Shown here one piece after another: positions 25,873 to 33,823 of a stretch of 64,000 bases of DNA. A model generated the notes under the pieces. It saw only the letters and a list, made by a program, of their open reading frames with translations, was not told the DNA's origin and searched no databases. A program made the translations under genes and the position numbers. The DNA is from Desulfocurvibacter africanus subsp. africanus DSM 2603. GTDB taxonomy: Bacteria; Desulfobacterota; Desulfovibrionia; Desulfovibrionales; Desulfovibrionaceae. The stretch lies in the NCBI RefSeq assembly GCF_000422545.1, contig NZ_KE383873.1:163435-227434 (forward strand). Direction: 5' to 3'. Position 1 is the stretch's first letter, and each line of letters opens with the position of its first letter.

Positions 25873-27525
25873 ATGCACGCACGACGTATCTGGGCCACCT
25901 TGGACCCCTATCATGAGCCCGGCGCGATTCTGGGCCGCCGGGTGGCCAACGAGCACTTTCTATGCTCCCTGCTGTCCGCCGGGGCTTTTGATGAGCATCA
26001 TTTCTTCCTGGCTGGCGGAAGTCAGGAAAAGGCCCTGCGCGAGTTCCTGGAGCAGCGCTTTCCCGGCCTCGCCGGGAAAGGCGGATTGCGCTTTTTTTCC
26101 AGGTTGGACCTGCCTCGCATGCTCCACGCCACGGACTATCACTGCTTCCACCTCTCGGATTGCATCGTGAGCCAGCCGCATATGGCCCGGCTGCGCAACC
26201 TCTATTCCGGGCGCATCTTCCCGGTCACGGGCCCTACGCACTCCTTGAGCTATTCCGAGCACATGACGGCCATGCTCCAGCACCTCTGGCCCGGGACAAC
26301 GGCGCGCGACTGTATCGTAGCCACGTCGCGCTCGGGCCAAGAGGCCGTGCTGGCCTATTTCCGCGAGCTGCGCCAGCGCCTCGGCCTGGATTCCGAGCGG
26401 TTCCGCGAGCCGAAGGTGGAGCGCATCCCTCTGGGCGTTGACCTTGCGGCCATGGCCCCGCTGCCCGGCGAGCGCCGGGCGGAGGTGCGTAAGACCCTGG
26501 GCTTCGGCCCGGACATGGTCATGGTGCTCGTGTTCGGACGCATCCAGCATCATTCCAAGTTGGACCTGCTGCCCATGGTGCGCGCTTTTCAGCGTCTGGC
26601 CGCGATGGGCCTGGGACGGGATCGGGTGGGCCTGGTGCTCGGAGGCTGGGCGGACAAGGGCGATGCATTCCACGCAACCCTGCAGGAGATCGCCGCCAAT
26701 GCCGGCCTGCACATGCGTGTGGTCCTGCGGCCCACGGACGAGCAAAAGCGCGAGCTGTTCGGCGCGGCCGACGTGTTCTGCTCACCCTCGGACAACCCGC
26801 AGGAGACCTTCGGTCTGACCATGCTGGAGGCCTCGGCCATGGGACTGCCGATTGTAGCCTCGGACTACGACGGCTACCGGGACCTGGTGGTTCATGGTGA
26901 AACCGGACTGCTCGCGCCCACCCTCGGGATGGCCCGCAGCGGCGAGCTCGACGCCCAGGCGCGGGTGCTCTTCGATAACCAGTACCACCTGCTGCTCGGT
27001 CAGGGTACTGTCGTGGACGTGCGCTCTCTGGCCGAGGCCCTGGGCCGTCTGGCGGCCGATCCCGGTCTTCGCCTGAACATGGGCGCGGCGGGCCGGCGCC
27101 GCGTGGAGCGCGAGTATTCCTGGGAGTCGGTGATCCAGCGCCATGTGGCCCTGTGGGACGCCTTGTGGGATGTTGAGCCCGGCGGAGACCTGGCTGCCGC
27201 GCACCCCCTGCATGCGCCCTATGCGGAAATATTTGCCGCTAATCCGAGCTCCCGGCTCTCGCCCGATGTCCGGCTTGTTTGTACCAAGGCCGGCGAGGCA
27301 GTGTTGCGCGAGCGGGAGTTCCCGCTGATCTATGGAGGCGTGGCGGAGTGGGTCGATCCCAGGCTCCTGCGCATGCTGATCTTCCTGGCCCGCAAGCCCG
27401 CGCAGGCCTTTGATCTGCTGACGCGGCTGCGCGAGGCCAAGCCGGATCTGAGCCTGGAGCGCGCCGAGTTCCTGCTCCTGTGGACTCTCAAACAGGACTT
27501 CCTCGAACGCGCGGAGACTGCCTGA
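25873..27525 (+). CDS. Glycosyltransferase family 4 protein
   Basis: Protein of 550 residues. The middle (about 150-420) has the GT-B fold of GT4 enzymes: VMVLVFGRIQHHSKLDLLPMVRAF, the acceptor/donor block EQKRELFGAADVFCSPSDNPQETFGLTMLEASAMGLPIVASDYDGYRDLV with the conserved E-x7-E, and RRRVEREYSWESVIQRHVALW. The C-terminal 120 residues are not typical of GT4 and may be a separate helical module. The next GT4 gene begins 2 bases after the stop, so the two act in one glycan pathway. Sugar and acceptor are not predictable. Confidence 0.82.
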   Translation: MHARRIWATLDPYHEPGAILGRRVANEHFLCSLLSAGAFDEHHFFLAGGSQEKALREFLEQRFPGLAGKGGLRFFSRLDLPRMLHATDYHCFHLSDCIVSQPHMARLRNLYSGRIFPVTGPTHSLSYSEHMTAMLQHLWPGTTARDCIVATSRSGQEAVLAYFRELRQRLGLDSERFREPKVERIPLGVDLAAMAPLPGERRAEVRKTLGFGPDMVMVLVFGRIQHHSKLDLLPMVRAFQRLAAMGLGRDRVGLVLGGWADKGDAFHATLQEIAANAGLHMRVVLRPTDEQKRELFGAADVFCSPSDNPQETFGLTMLEASAMGLPIVASDYDGYRDLVVHGETGLLAPTLGMARSGELDAQARVLFDNQYHLLLGQGTVVDVRSLAEALGRLAADPGLRLNMGAAGRRRVEREYSWESVIQRHVALWDALWDVEPGGDLAAAHPLHAPYAEIFAANPSSRLSPDVRLVCTKAGEAVLREREFPLIYGGVAEWVDPRLLRMLIFLARKPAQAFDLLTRLREAKPDLSLERAEFLLLWTLKQDFLERAETA

Positions 27526-27527
27526 GC

Positions 27528-28652
27528 ATGACCGCAAGCGCCTTGACCGTTACGCACCACACCTGTCTGGAGCAGCGCGGCGGCGCGGCCCGCGTGGCAG
27601 ACATGCTTGCCGGCTGGCAGGCCGGGTCCGGCATGCGCGTAGGGCATACCTTCGAGCTGGCCGAGACCGAAGCCGGCCGACAACGCCAGCAGTCCAGGAT
27701 CTGGTTGGATGACTTGCGGGATGCCGCCAGGAGCGGCGGTCTTGTGCACCTGCACGCCACCCGCGACTGGCCGGCGCTGCTGGAAGGTCTGGCCGGCCAA
27801 ATTCCGCCGCTGCCCAAGCCCGTGCTCACGCTGCACGATTGCGCGCTCCTTACGGGCGGGTGCATCTACATTTTGAACTGCCCCCATTACGCCTTCGGCT
27901 GCGTGGAGCCTTGCCCCAGGAGCCACGGGCAGGTGCGGGAACGCCGCGAGCACATCGAGCAGGCCTTGCGCAGCCTGTCGCCGCTGGCGGTCAGTCCCTC
28001 GCGCTGGTTGCGGGATCTTGCGGCGCAACGCTTCCCCTGGCTCGACCTGCGTGTGGTTCCCAATGGCGTGGAGTGGCCCGAAGCCCGGCCGGACAAGGTC
28101 GAAGCCCGGAGGCGTCTGGGCTTGGCGGCCGAAGCGCGCCTGACCCTGTTCGTGGCCCACGGCGGCACGTCCGCGGCCTGGAAGGGCGGCGACATCTGGA
28201 TGGACATGTTCAAGCTCATCAAGACCCGCGAACCGCGAGCCGTGGCCTGCATGCTGGGCGGGGAAAAGCAGGAGCGCCGAGGCGACGTTTTCCTGTGGCC
28301 CTACGTGGACCGTGAGCGCATGACGCTATTCCTCACCGCGGCCGATGTGCTTGTCTATCCCTCGCGCGCGGACAATCATCCGCTCATCGTGCTGGAGGCC
28401 ATGGCAGCCGGGACCTGCGTGGCCGCCACCGCCGTGGGCGGCATTCCGGAGCAGATCCGCGACGGCGAGACGGGCGCACTGGTGCGCGGCGACTGGCTCG
28501 CCCTGGCCGAGCGGACAGCGACGTTGCTTGCGCACCCCCGACAGACGCGAACCATGGGCATCAATGCCTTCGAGACGGGCCGCGCACGCTTCTCGCTCCA
28601 GCGGATGGCCGCCGACTACCTGCGCGTCTACGCACAGGCCGTAGCCGACTAA
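27528..28652 (+). CDS. Glycosyltransferase family 4 protein
   Basis: Protein of 374 residues with the ATG at 27528 two bases after the upstream stop (TGAGCATG), so coupled. The N-terminal domain has VTHHTCLEQRGGAARVADML, and a Cys-containing TLHDCALLTGGCIYILNCPHYAFGCVEPCPRS block follows, as seen in group-1 transferases that add hexoses to O-antigen or capsule. The C-terminal nucleotide-sugar site is ADVLVYPSRADNHPLIVLEAMAAGTCVAATAVGGIPEQI. The Cys cluster may bind zinc. Confidence 0.85.
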   Translation: MTASALTVTHHTCLEQRGGAARVADMLAGWQAGSGMRVGHTFELAETEAGRQRQQSRIWLDDLRDAARSGGLVHLHATRDWPALLEGLAGQIPPLPKPVLTLHDCALLTGGCIYILNCPHYAFGCVEPCPRSHGQVRERREHIEQALRSLSPLAVSPSRWLRDLAAQRFPWLDLRVVPNGVEWPEARPDKVEARRRLGLAAEARLTLFVAHGGTSAAWKGGDIWMDMFKLIKTREPRAVACMLGGEKQERRGDVFLWPYVDRERMTLFLTAADVLVYPSRADNHPLIVLEAMAAGTCVAATAVGGIPEQIRDGETGALVRGDWLALAERTATLLAHPRQTRTMGINAFETGRARFSLQRMAADYLRVYAQAVAD

Positions 28653-29031
28653 GCATTTCGCACGAGAATTGGGGAGGGCTTTGCCCTCCCCAGCCCCACC
28701 CAACAGGGCGTGACGACGCCCTAGACCCGCGCAGTTCGTTCGCGAAGCGCTCCAGTTTTGTTCATTCGCCGCTTCCAGCCATCCCCACGGGCGATCCGCC
28801 CACAAAATCGAACCTACTTCGAGCAGCCCCCTGCGCCGGATTCCATGTACTGAGAGATTATTCGTCCTCTGGCTTGATGCATCCGGAGGGATTTCTGGTA
28901 GCATGCCCCCAAAGGAGGCTCTGCGGAGAACGCGCTCTTCGTCTCTTCGTCATCCTGAGCCTCCTGCCCATGGCACAAGGCGGCGGATCCAGGCCCGGCG
29001 GCGGCAACTCAGAAAGATGAAGGAGGAAGCA
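28653..29031. other. Intergenic region with a hairpin after the glycosyltransferase pair
   Basis: A perfect GGGGAGGGC-TTT-GCCCTCCCC hairpin at 28671-28691 lies 19 bp after the stop codon. It has no T-run and may be a partial terminator. The rest holds the promoter region of the ferritin-like gene; an in-frame extension of that gene upstream of 29032 has no ribosome-binding site and looks non-coding. Confidence 0.5.
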
Positions 29032-29466
29032 ATGGCGGTGCCCATCAAGGTGTCGGATGAATTGAAAGGCATGCTCAACGAGGCGATTGCCCGCGAGCTT
29101 TCGGTGTCCATTTCGTACATGTGGCAGCATGTGCTCATGACCGGCGTCCAGGGCTTCGCGGTCCGGGGCGAGATCAAGAAGATATCCATCGCGGAGATGA
29201 AGCACGCCGAGGAAATCGCCGAGCGGCTGGTGTACCTGGGCGGCAAGCCCACGACTCAGCCGACGGAAATCAAGGTCGGCGAGAACCTCAAACAGATGAT
29301 GCAGATCAACGCCGGCCAGGAAGTGGGGGCAATCGAACTGTACCGCAAGATCATCGCCAAGGCCGAGAGCGAGGACGACAAGGTCACGGCCGACATGTTC
29401 CGCGACATCCTGGGCCAGGAAGAGGAACACCACAACACGTTCACGGGGTTCCTGGAGGAGAGCTGA
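29032..29466 (+). CDS. Ferritin-like / bacterioferritin-type iron protein
   Basis: Four-helix-bundle protein of 144 residues in the ferritin-like superfamily. Candidate di-iron ligands are Glu in NEAIARELSVSISYMWQH, EMKHAEEIAERL (E..H), NAGQEVGAIELY and DILGQEEEHHNTF (E..H), giving the E, ExxH, E, ExxH pattern. Likely iron storage or peroxide detoxification. The ATG at 29032 follows AAGGAGG with ideal spacing. It is shorter than classic bacterioferritins (about 160-180) and no haem-ligand Met could be assigned, so haem binding is not claimed. Confidence 0.82.
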   Translation: MAVPIKVSDELKGMLNEAIARELSVSISYMWQHVLMTGVQGFAVRGEIKKISIAEMKHAEEIAERLVYLGGKPTTQPTEIKVGENLKQMMQINAGQEVGAIELYRKIIAKAESEDDKVTADMFRDILGQEEEHHNTFTGFLEES

Positions 29467-29492
29467 GGACCGGATGCACGCATGAATGGAAA

Positions 29493-29510
29493 AGGGGCCG
29501 TCAGGCCCCT
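29493..29510 (+). terminator. Short hairpin after the ferritin-like gene
   Basis: AGGGGCC-GTCA-GGCCCCT, 26 bp past the stop codon; followed by CAGATC, then AAAAATATAAAATT, so it is weak as an intrinsic terminator. Confidence 0.45.
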
Positions 29511-29692
29511 CAGATCAAAAATATAAAATTAGGCAGGCTTGAGACGTGTCTTTAAAGCCACTGATCGGTGTCGATTAACCGCGCCTTATAACATCCCACG
29601 GTAAAGCACAGGGGTCAAAGGCCCGCGGTTTCTGGCGGATTGCGGCACGGAGAGGGGCGGCGCCTCTCCCGTAAGCAGTTGAAAGGCCGGTC

Positions 29693-30325
29693 TTAGCGCC
29701 AGAATACCGGATAGCAGCGCCTGGGCGAGAGGTTGTTCACCGCCAGGGCCACGGCGAGCATGATGAGCGCGCCCAGGCCCACGGGCGCCAGGGCGTACAT
29801 GAAGCCGAGGGCGCGCACAGGCTCGCCGCCGATGACCGCGATGAGCGCCGTGGCCCCTCCGGGCGGGTGCAGGGTGCGCGTGACGTGCATGGCCGCGATG
29901 GACGTGGCCACGGCCAGCGGCGCGGCGATCCACACGGCTTCGGGCAGCAGCTTGGCCACTGCCACGCCGATGAGCGCCGAGAGCACATGGCCGCCCAGCA
30001 GGTTGCGCGGTTGGGCCAGGGGGCTTTCCACGGCCCCGTAGATGAGCACGGCCGAAGCTCCGAAGGAGCCCACGAGCATGAGCGGACCGGTGCCGTCCAT
30101 CATCTTATGGCTCAGGAAGGATACGGCGAGAATGCCGAGGAAGGCCCCGAGCCAGGACCAGCAGACTTCGCGCAGGCACGGGCAGGGCGGTGCGACGCTC
30201 TTGCCGCGCATTTTAGTCAGATAGCGCAGGACTGACTCGCGACAGGAGTTCCCCTCGCACTCTTCAGGCCGGAGAGAGCGGCTGTCGAGAGTCGCGGTGG
30301 GGATATCTTTATTATTCATAGACAT
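29693..30325 (-). CDS. HPP-family integral membrane protein
   Basis: Protein of 210 residues. A soluble N-terminus with a Cys cluster (PEECEGNSC and PPCPCLREVC, residues 22-54) precedes four or five membrane helices. The name-giving HPP motif is in TRTLHPPGGATALIAVIGG, and ESPLAQPRNLLGGHVLSALIG is also conserved. Some HPP proteins act in nitrite transport; the substrate here is unknown. The N-terminal Cys cluster is an unusual addition. AGGAG precedes the ATG at 30325. Confidence 0.82.
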   Translation of the reverse strand: MSMNNKDIPTATLDSRSLRPEECEGNSCRESVLRYLTKMRGKSVAPPCPCLREVCWSWLGAFLGILAVSFLSHKMMDGTGPLMLVGSFGASAVLIYGAVESPLAQPRNLLGGHVLSALIGVAVAKLLPEAVWIAAPLAVATSIAAMHVTRTLHPPGGATALIAVIGGEPVRALGFMYALAPVGLGALIMLAVALAVNNLSPRRCYPVFWR

Positions 30326-30518
30326 ATTCTCCTTGATCGATGGCTGTCCAAGGCCAAGGCTATAACGACTTGTCCCGTCAGACCGTGACCTGGGTCACGG
30401 AAGACATGTTTTTGCGCCGGGCTTACCCGAGAATAACCATGCTCGAGTAGGAAGCATGGAGCTTCGCGGCTTTTGTCTGAAATGCGTTTCGGCCCACGCA
30501 CAGGCGGCGGGAATCGCC

Positions 30519-31331
30519 CTACTGGCCCAGCTTGGCCAGCAGCATGGCTGCGGCCAGGGCCGGCGCCATCCAGGACAGCAGGCGCAAGGGGCGCTCGTAG
30601 CCAGCCAGCAGGCATTGCATGTCCCATTGCGCAACGCCTTCGGCCGTGGCGAAGGTGGCCCCTCCAGCGTTGGCTTTGCGCCGCAGGAAGCGCGCCGGGG
30701 TGCTCAACTCCCGCTGGGCCAGGCTCATGAGCGTTGCCGCAGCGGCCAGCAGCAGCACGCCAGGCGTCAGGGCTTCGGTCTGAGCCCAATAGCCCACCAG
30801 CACCGGATAGCCGCCCCAGCTCAGGGCGAATCCCAAGTTCGTGTGCAGCAGCCCTCCGAACCACTCCAGACTGTAGGCCGCCACGAGGAACGCTCCGAGC
30901 AGGGCCAGCAGTATGATCCAGGCCGAGACGAACAGCAGGCTGAGCAGGGCGCATGCCAGGGACGCTGCCAAGGCGGCAAGGGCCATGAGTTTGAGCGCCC
31001 GGTCGCTGAAGCCCGTGCGCAGGGGACGGCCGTTGAGCTCGTCCAGGGCGTGCGAGGCTACACCCGTGCCGGCCAGAAAAGCCGTGAGCATGAGCGCGAG
31101 CATGTGCCAGTCCAGGGCTGGAGCCAGGGCCGCGCCCATGGCCACGAAGGACAGGTTCCAGAGGGTGTAGGGCGGGTGCAGGATGGTCCAGAAATCCGCC
31201 CACAAGCCGCCCTTGCGGGCGTAGTAGGCCGGAGTGATCGCCGCTGCGCCTAGCCCGCCGTTCGCAGTGTGATTCTTCGCGGCGAGGCCTGTCGCATCAG
31301 TCATGTTTGTCGTGCCGGTTGTTTCGCTCAC
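30519..31331 (-). CDS. UbiA-like membrane prenyltransferase homologue
   Basis: Polytopic membrane protein of about 270 residues with eight or so hydrophobic segments. The segment GTGVASHALDELNGRPLRTGFSD occupies the place of the UbiA Asp-rich motif, but the classical NDxxD is not present in standard form, so the exact family is uncertain. The GTG at 31331 overlaps the methyltransferase stop as GTGA, with GGGGGA upstream, so the two are co-translated. The pairing suggests quinone or isoprenoid-lipid modification (inference). Confidence 0.6.
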   Translation of the reverse strand: MSETTGTTNMTDATGLAAKNHTANGGLGAAAITPAYYARKGGLWADFWTILHPPYTLWNLSFVAMGAALAPALDWHMLALMLTAFLAGTGVASHALDELNGRPLRTGFSDRALKLMALAALAASLACALLSLLFVSAWIILLALLGAFLVAAYSLEWFGGLLHTNLGFALSWGGYPVLVGYWAQTEALTPGVLLLAAAATLMSLAQRELSTPARFLRRKANAGGATFATAEGVAQWDMQCLLAGYERPLRLLSWMAPALAAAMLLAKLGQ

Positions 31332-32011
31332 AGGCGTGTCCCCCACAGAATAAGCCCTCCGCCCAGGGAGGGGTTGGCCGAACGCACATGGCTGAGGCCC
31401 GCTTGGCTCAGGAGCCGCTCCATCGCCGGTTTGGGCCAAGCTCGGTGGAAATCGTCGATACTGCGGCCCAGGAACGCTCCCACTCGATGCCAGCCTGGCG
31501 AGATGAGCGCGCCGGCCGCGGGCAATCCCAGGCTTGTATACAGCCGCCAGAGGCCGCCCCACACGCCGCGCGGCCGACCGAAATCCAGCAGGGCCACGCG
31601 GCCGCCGGGACGCACCACGCGCGCCAGCTCGCGCAAACCGGCCAAGGGATCTTCCAGATAGCGCAGCAGGTATCCTGCCGTAAGACCGTCGAAGCTAGCA
31701 TCCGGGAAGGGCAGGGCCTCGGCCCTGGCGGCCACGGCAGCAGCCCCCCTGGCCCTGGCTCGCGTGAGCATGGCCAGACTCTGGTCCAATGACACCACGC
31801 GCAGGCCCTGCTTTTCCAGCAGGCGGCTGATCTGGCCGGTGCCGGCGGCCACGTCCAGTACCCGAGAGCCGGGCGGCAGACCCAGGCCGTTCACCAGCTC
31901 TTGTCGCCAGCGCGGGTCCTGCCAGAAGCTGAGCGCGCGCGACCAGCGTTCGTAGTCGACGGCAATGGGTGCGAAGATTTCCTGGGCCAGCCTGTTGCGC
32001 GCCGTGGGCAT
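31328..32011 (-). CDS. Class I SAM-dependent methyltransferase (UbiE/MenG-like)
   Basis: Cytoplasmic methyltransferase of 227 residues. SAM-binding motif I is VLDVAAGTGQISRLL; motif II-like ARAEALPFPDASFDGLTAGYLLRYLEDP and motif III VVRPGGRVALLDFGRPRG follow, as in UbiE/MenG quinone methyltransferases. The start at 32011 follows GAGGAGG, and an upstream in-frame ATG was rejected. It is first in a two-gene unit with the membrane prenyltransferase-like protein, which supports a quinone-type substrate. Confidence 0.8.
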   Translation of the reverse strand: MPTARNRLAQEIFAPIAVDYERWSRALSFWQDPRWRQELVNGLGLPPGSRVLDVAAGTGQISRLLEKQGLRVVSLDQSLAMLTRARARGAAAVAARAEALPFPDASFDGLTAGYLLRYLEDPLAGLRELARVVRPGGRVALLDFGRPRGVWGGLWRLYTSLGLPAAGALISPGWHRVGAFLGRSIDDFHRAWPKPAMERLLSQAGLSHVRSANPSLGGGLILWGTRL

Positions 32012-32162
32012 GCATACCTCCTCGTGTTCGGTGGACCCGGAAACGGGACGGGTCAGACGAACATACACCAGGCGCGCGGCTTTGGGCAGCCTTGATGGAG
32101 AAGTGCAAAAGGAACTCTCCAGGAATAATGTGAGAATTTCGTTCGTTTATGTGGTTTTTTTA

Positions 32163-32193
32163 TTGAATTTTATTCTGTATTAATAAGTATAAT
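32163..32193 (+). promoter_or_regulatory. Possible promoter of the 87-residue protein gene
   Basis: A perfect TATAAT (32188-32193) in a strongly AT-rich segment, with TTGAAT at 32163-32168 (19-base spacer, suboptimal). It lies about 90 bp before the ATG at 32284. Confidence 0.35.
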
Positions 32194-32283
32194 CTAATAA
32201 ATAGTCTCTGGAACTGCTTGACGAGCCCACGTGGAGGTCTTAGTAGCCATAGCCATGGACTCACTATTTCCGGAGTTGCCGTT

Positions 32284-32547
32284 ATGAAGATCATGAAAGC
32301 TTTGCGTAAGACCTCGGCCCGCAATCCCTTGGCCCGTCGGCGCAACCTGAACCACGCGGCGCACATGCTTATGACCGCTCTGACCTTGGGGCTTTGGCTG
32401 CCTGTGTGGCTGGTTCTGTGCCTGCGCAACGAAGGCTGGAAGAGCAGCCACAACTGGCTGCTGGCCGGCAAGGCGTCCGTTGGCCTCGCTCGCATGGATC
32501 GCCTGGATATGACGCCCGAGATGCGCAGCCGCCTGGCTGACAGATAA
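32284..32547 (+). CDS. Small membrane-anchored protein of unknown function (87 residues)
   Basis: A basic N-terminus (MKIMKALRKTSARNPLARRRNLNHAAHML) is followed by one hydrophobic segment (about 30-47, MTALTLGLWLPVWLVLCLR) and a polar tail. GGAG is 9 bases before the ATG. A strong terminator follows. No family recognised. The hydrophobic segment with WLPVW resembles small proteins that sit on membranes, but no function can be given. Confidence 0.6.
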   Translation: MKIMKALRKTSARNPLARRRNLNHAAHMLMTALTLGLWLPVWLVLCLRNEGWKSSHNWLLAGKASVGLARMDRLDMTPEMRSRLADR

Positions 32548-32572
32548 CCTCTCTCTACCGCCTCGTATTTCC

Positions 32573-32600
32573 AGAGCGCCCCGGCCATCCGGGGCGCTCT
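32573..32600 (+). terminator. Intrinsic terminator
   Basis: AGAGCGCCCCGG-CCAT-CCGGGGCGCTCT followed by GATTTTCTCT, 26 bp after the small-protein stop codon. Confidence 0.8.
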
Positions 32601-32707
32601 GATTTTCTCTTGACCGAACCCTGGGTCAAATCCGCCCGAGCTTGCCTTCCAACCTCCTTTGGGTCATAGAATGATGATTCATTTCACGTCCTCAGCGGAG
32701 GTTCGCC

Positions 32708-33676
32708 ATGCGTTCTGCCTATATGCTCCTGTTCCTGCTCCTTGCCTCGGCGCTTTCAGGTTGCGCGTCGGTCAACCTGTTCCCCGACTATTCCGAGCCC
32801 CTGCGCGAATTCACCCTTGAAGGCACGGCCGAGCCCAAGGTCGTGCTCGTCACCGTGCGTGGCACGCTGGAGACCGGTCCGGACGAGGAGACCTTCCGCG
32901 AGAAGCCTGGCATTGTTCAGGAAACCGTGTCCCAACTCGACAAGGCCGCGGCCGATCCATCCGTCAAGGCCCTGGTTCTGGCCGTGGACAGCCCCGGCGG
33001 AACGGCCACGGCCAGCGATATCCTGTATGGCGAGCTGCTGGCCTGGAAGGAAAAGACCAAGGCCAAGCTCGTGGTGTGCATGCTCGAAGTGGCGGCCAGC
33101 GGCGGCTACTACATATCGCTGCCGGCCGACGTCATCGTGGCCCATCCGACGACCATCACCGGCTCGGTGGGCACCATATTCATTCGGCCCAAGGTGGTGG
33201 GGCTCATGGATAAGATCGGCGTGGACGTGGATGTGACCAAGTCCGGGGTCAACAAGGACATGGGTTCGCCCTTCCGCCAACCTTCGCGCGAAGAGGTCGA
33301 GATGTTCGACGGCATCGTGGGCGACATGAACAGCCGTTTCCTGTCCCTGGTGGCCAAGCACCGCAAGCTTTCGGACGAGAACATGCGTCAGGTTTCCACG
33401 GCCCGCGTGTTCACGGCGAACCAGGCGCGCAAGGTCGGGCTGGTGGACGAGATCGGGAATATCGACTTCGCCGTGGCCACGGCCCGCAAGCAGGCCGGCT
33501 TGCCCGAGAACGCCCGGCTGGTGGTCTACCGCCGCACCGAGTACGCCGACGACAACCCGTACAACTCGCTGCTCACGCGCATGGCCTCCCAGCCCGCGCT
33601 GGTGGACCTGGGCGCGGCCGGCGACCTGCTGCGCAGGCGAACCGGCTTCTATTACCTGTGGGAACCCGGCTATTAG
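32708..33676 (+). CDS. sppA: Lipoprotein signal peptide peptidase SppA-like protease
   Basis: Serine protease of the S49 family, 322 residues, that degrades cleaved signal peptides. A lipobox LSGC with Cys19 ends the signal sequence, so the enzyme is probably a membrane-anchored lipoprotein rather than a transmembrane SppA. The nucleophile is in EVAASGGYY (Ser131), and the general base is probably Lys183 in GVNKDMGSPFR. DSPGGT (94-99) is the oxyanion region. The single-domain length fits bacterial short SppA. Confidence 0.85.
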   Translation: MRSAYMLLFLLLASALSGCASVNLFPDYSEPLREFTLEGTAEPKVVLVTVRGTLETGPDEETFREKPGIVQETVSQLDKAAADPSVKALVLAVDSPGGTATASDILYGELLAWKEKTKAKLVVCMLEVAASGGYYISLPADVIVAHPTTITGSVGTIFIRPKVVGLMDKIGVDVDVTKSGVNKDMGSPFRQPSREEVEMFDGIVGDMNSRFLSLVAKHRKLSDENMRQVSTARVFTANQARKVGLVDEIGNIDFAVATARKQAGLPENARLVVYRRTEYADDNPYNSLLTRMASQPALVDLGAAGDLLRRRTGFYYLWEPGY

Positions 33677-33823
33677 CGCGTTTTGCGTAAGACCGGGGAT
33701 GGGCTTGCCCTCCCCGGACTCCACTAGGTGCGCGTGCGTCCCTGGGCCCGAGTAGTTCATTAAGGGATTGTTATAGCTTGGCGGCAAGTATTTGAGTTTA
33801 ACCCCAAGCGTACTGGAGCAGCC

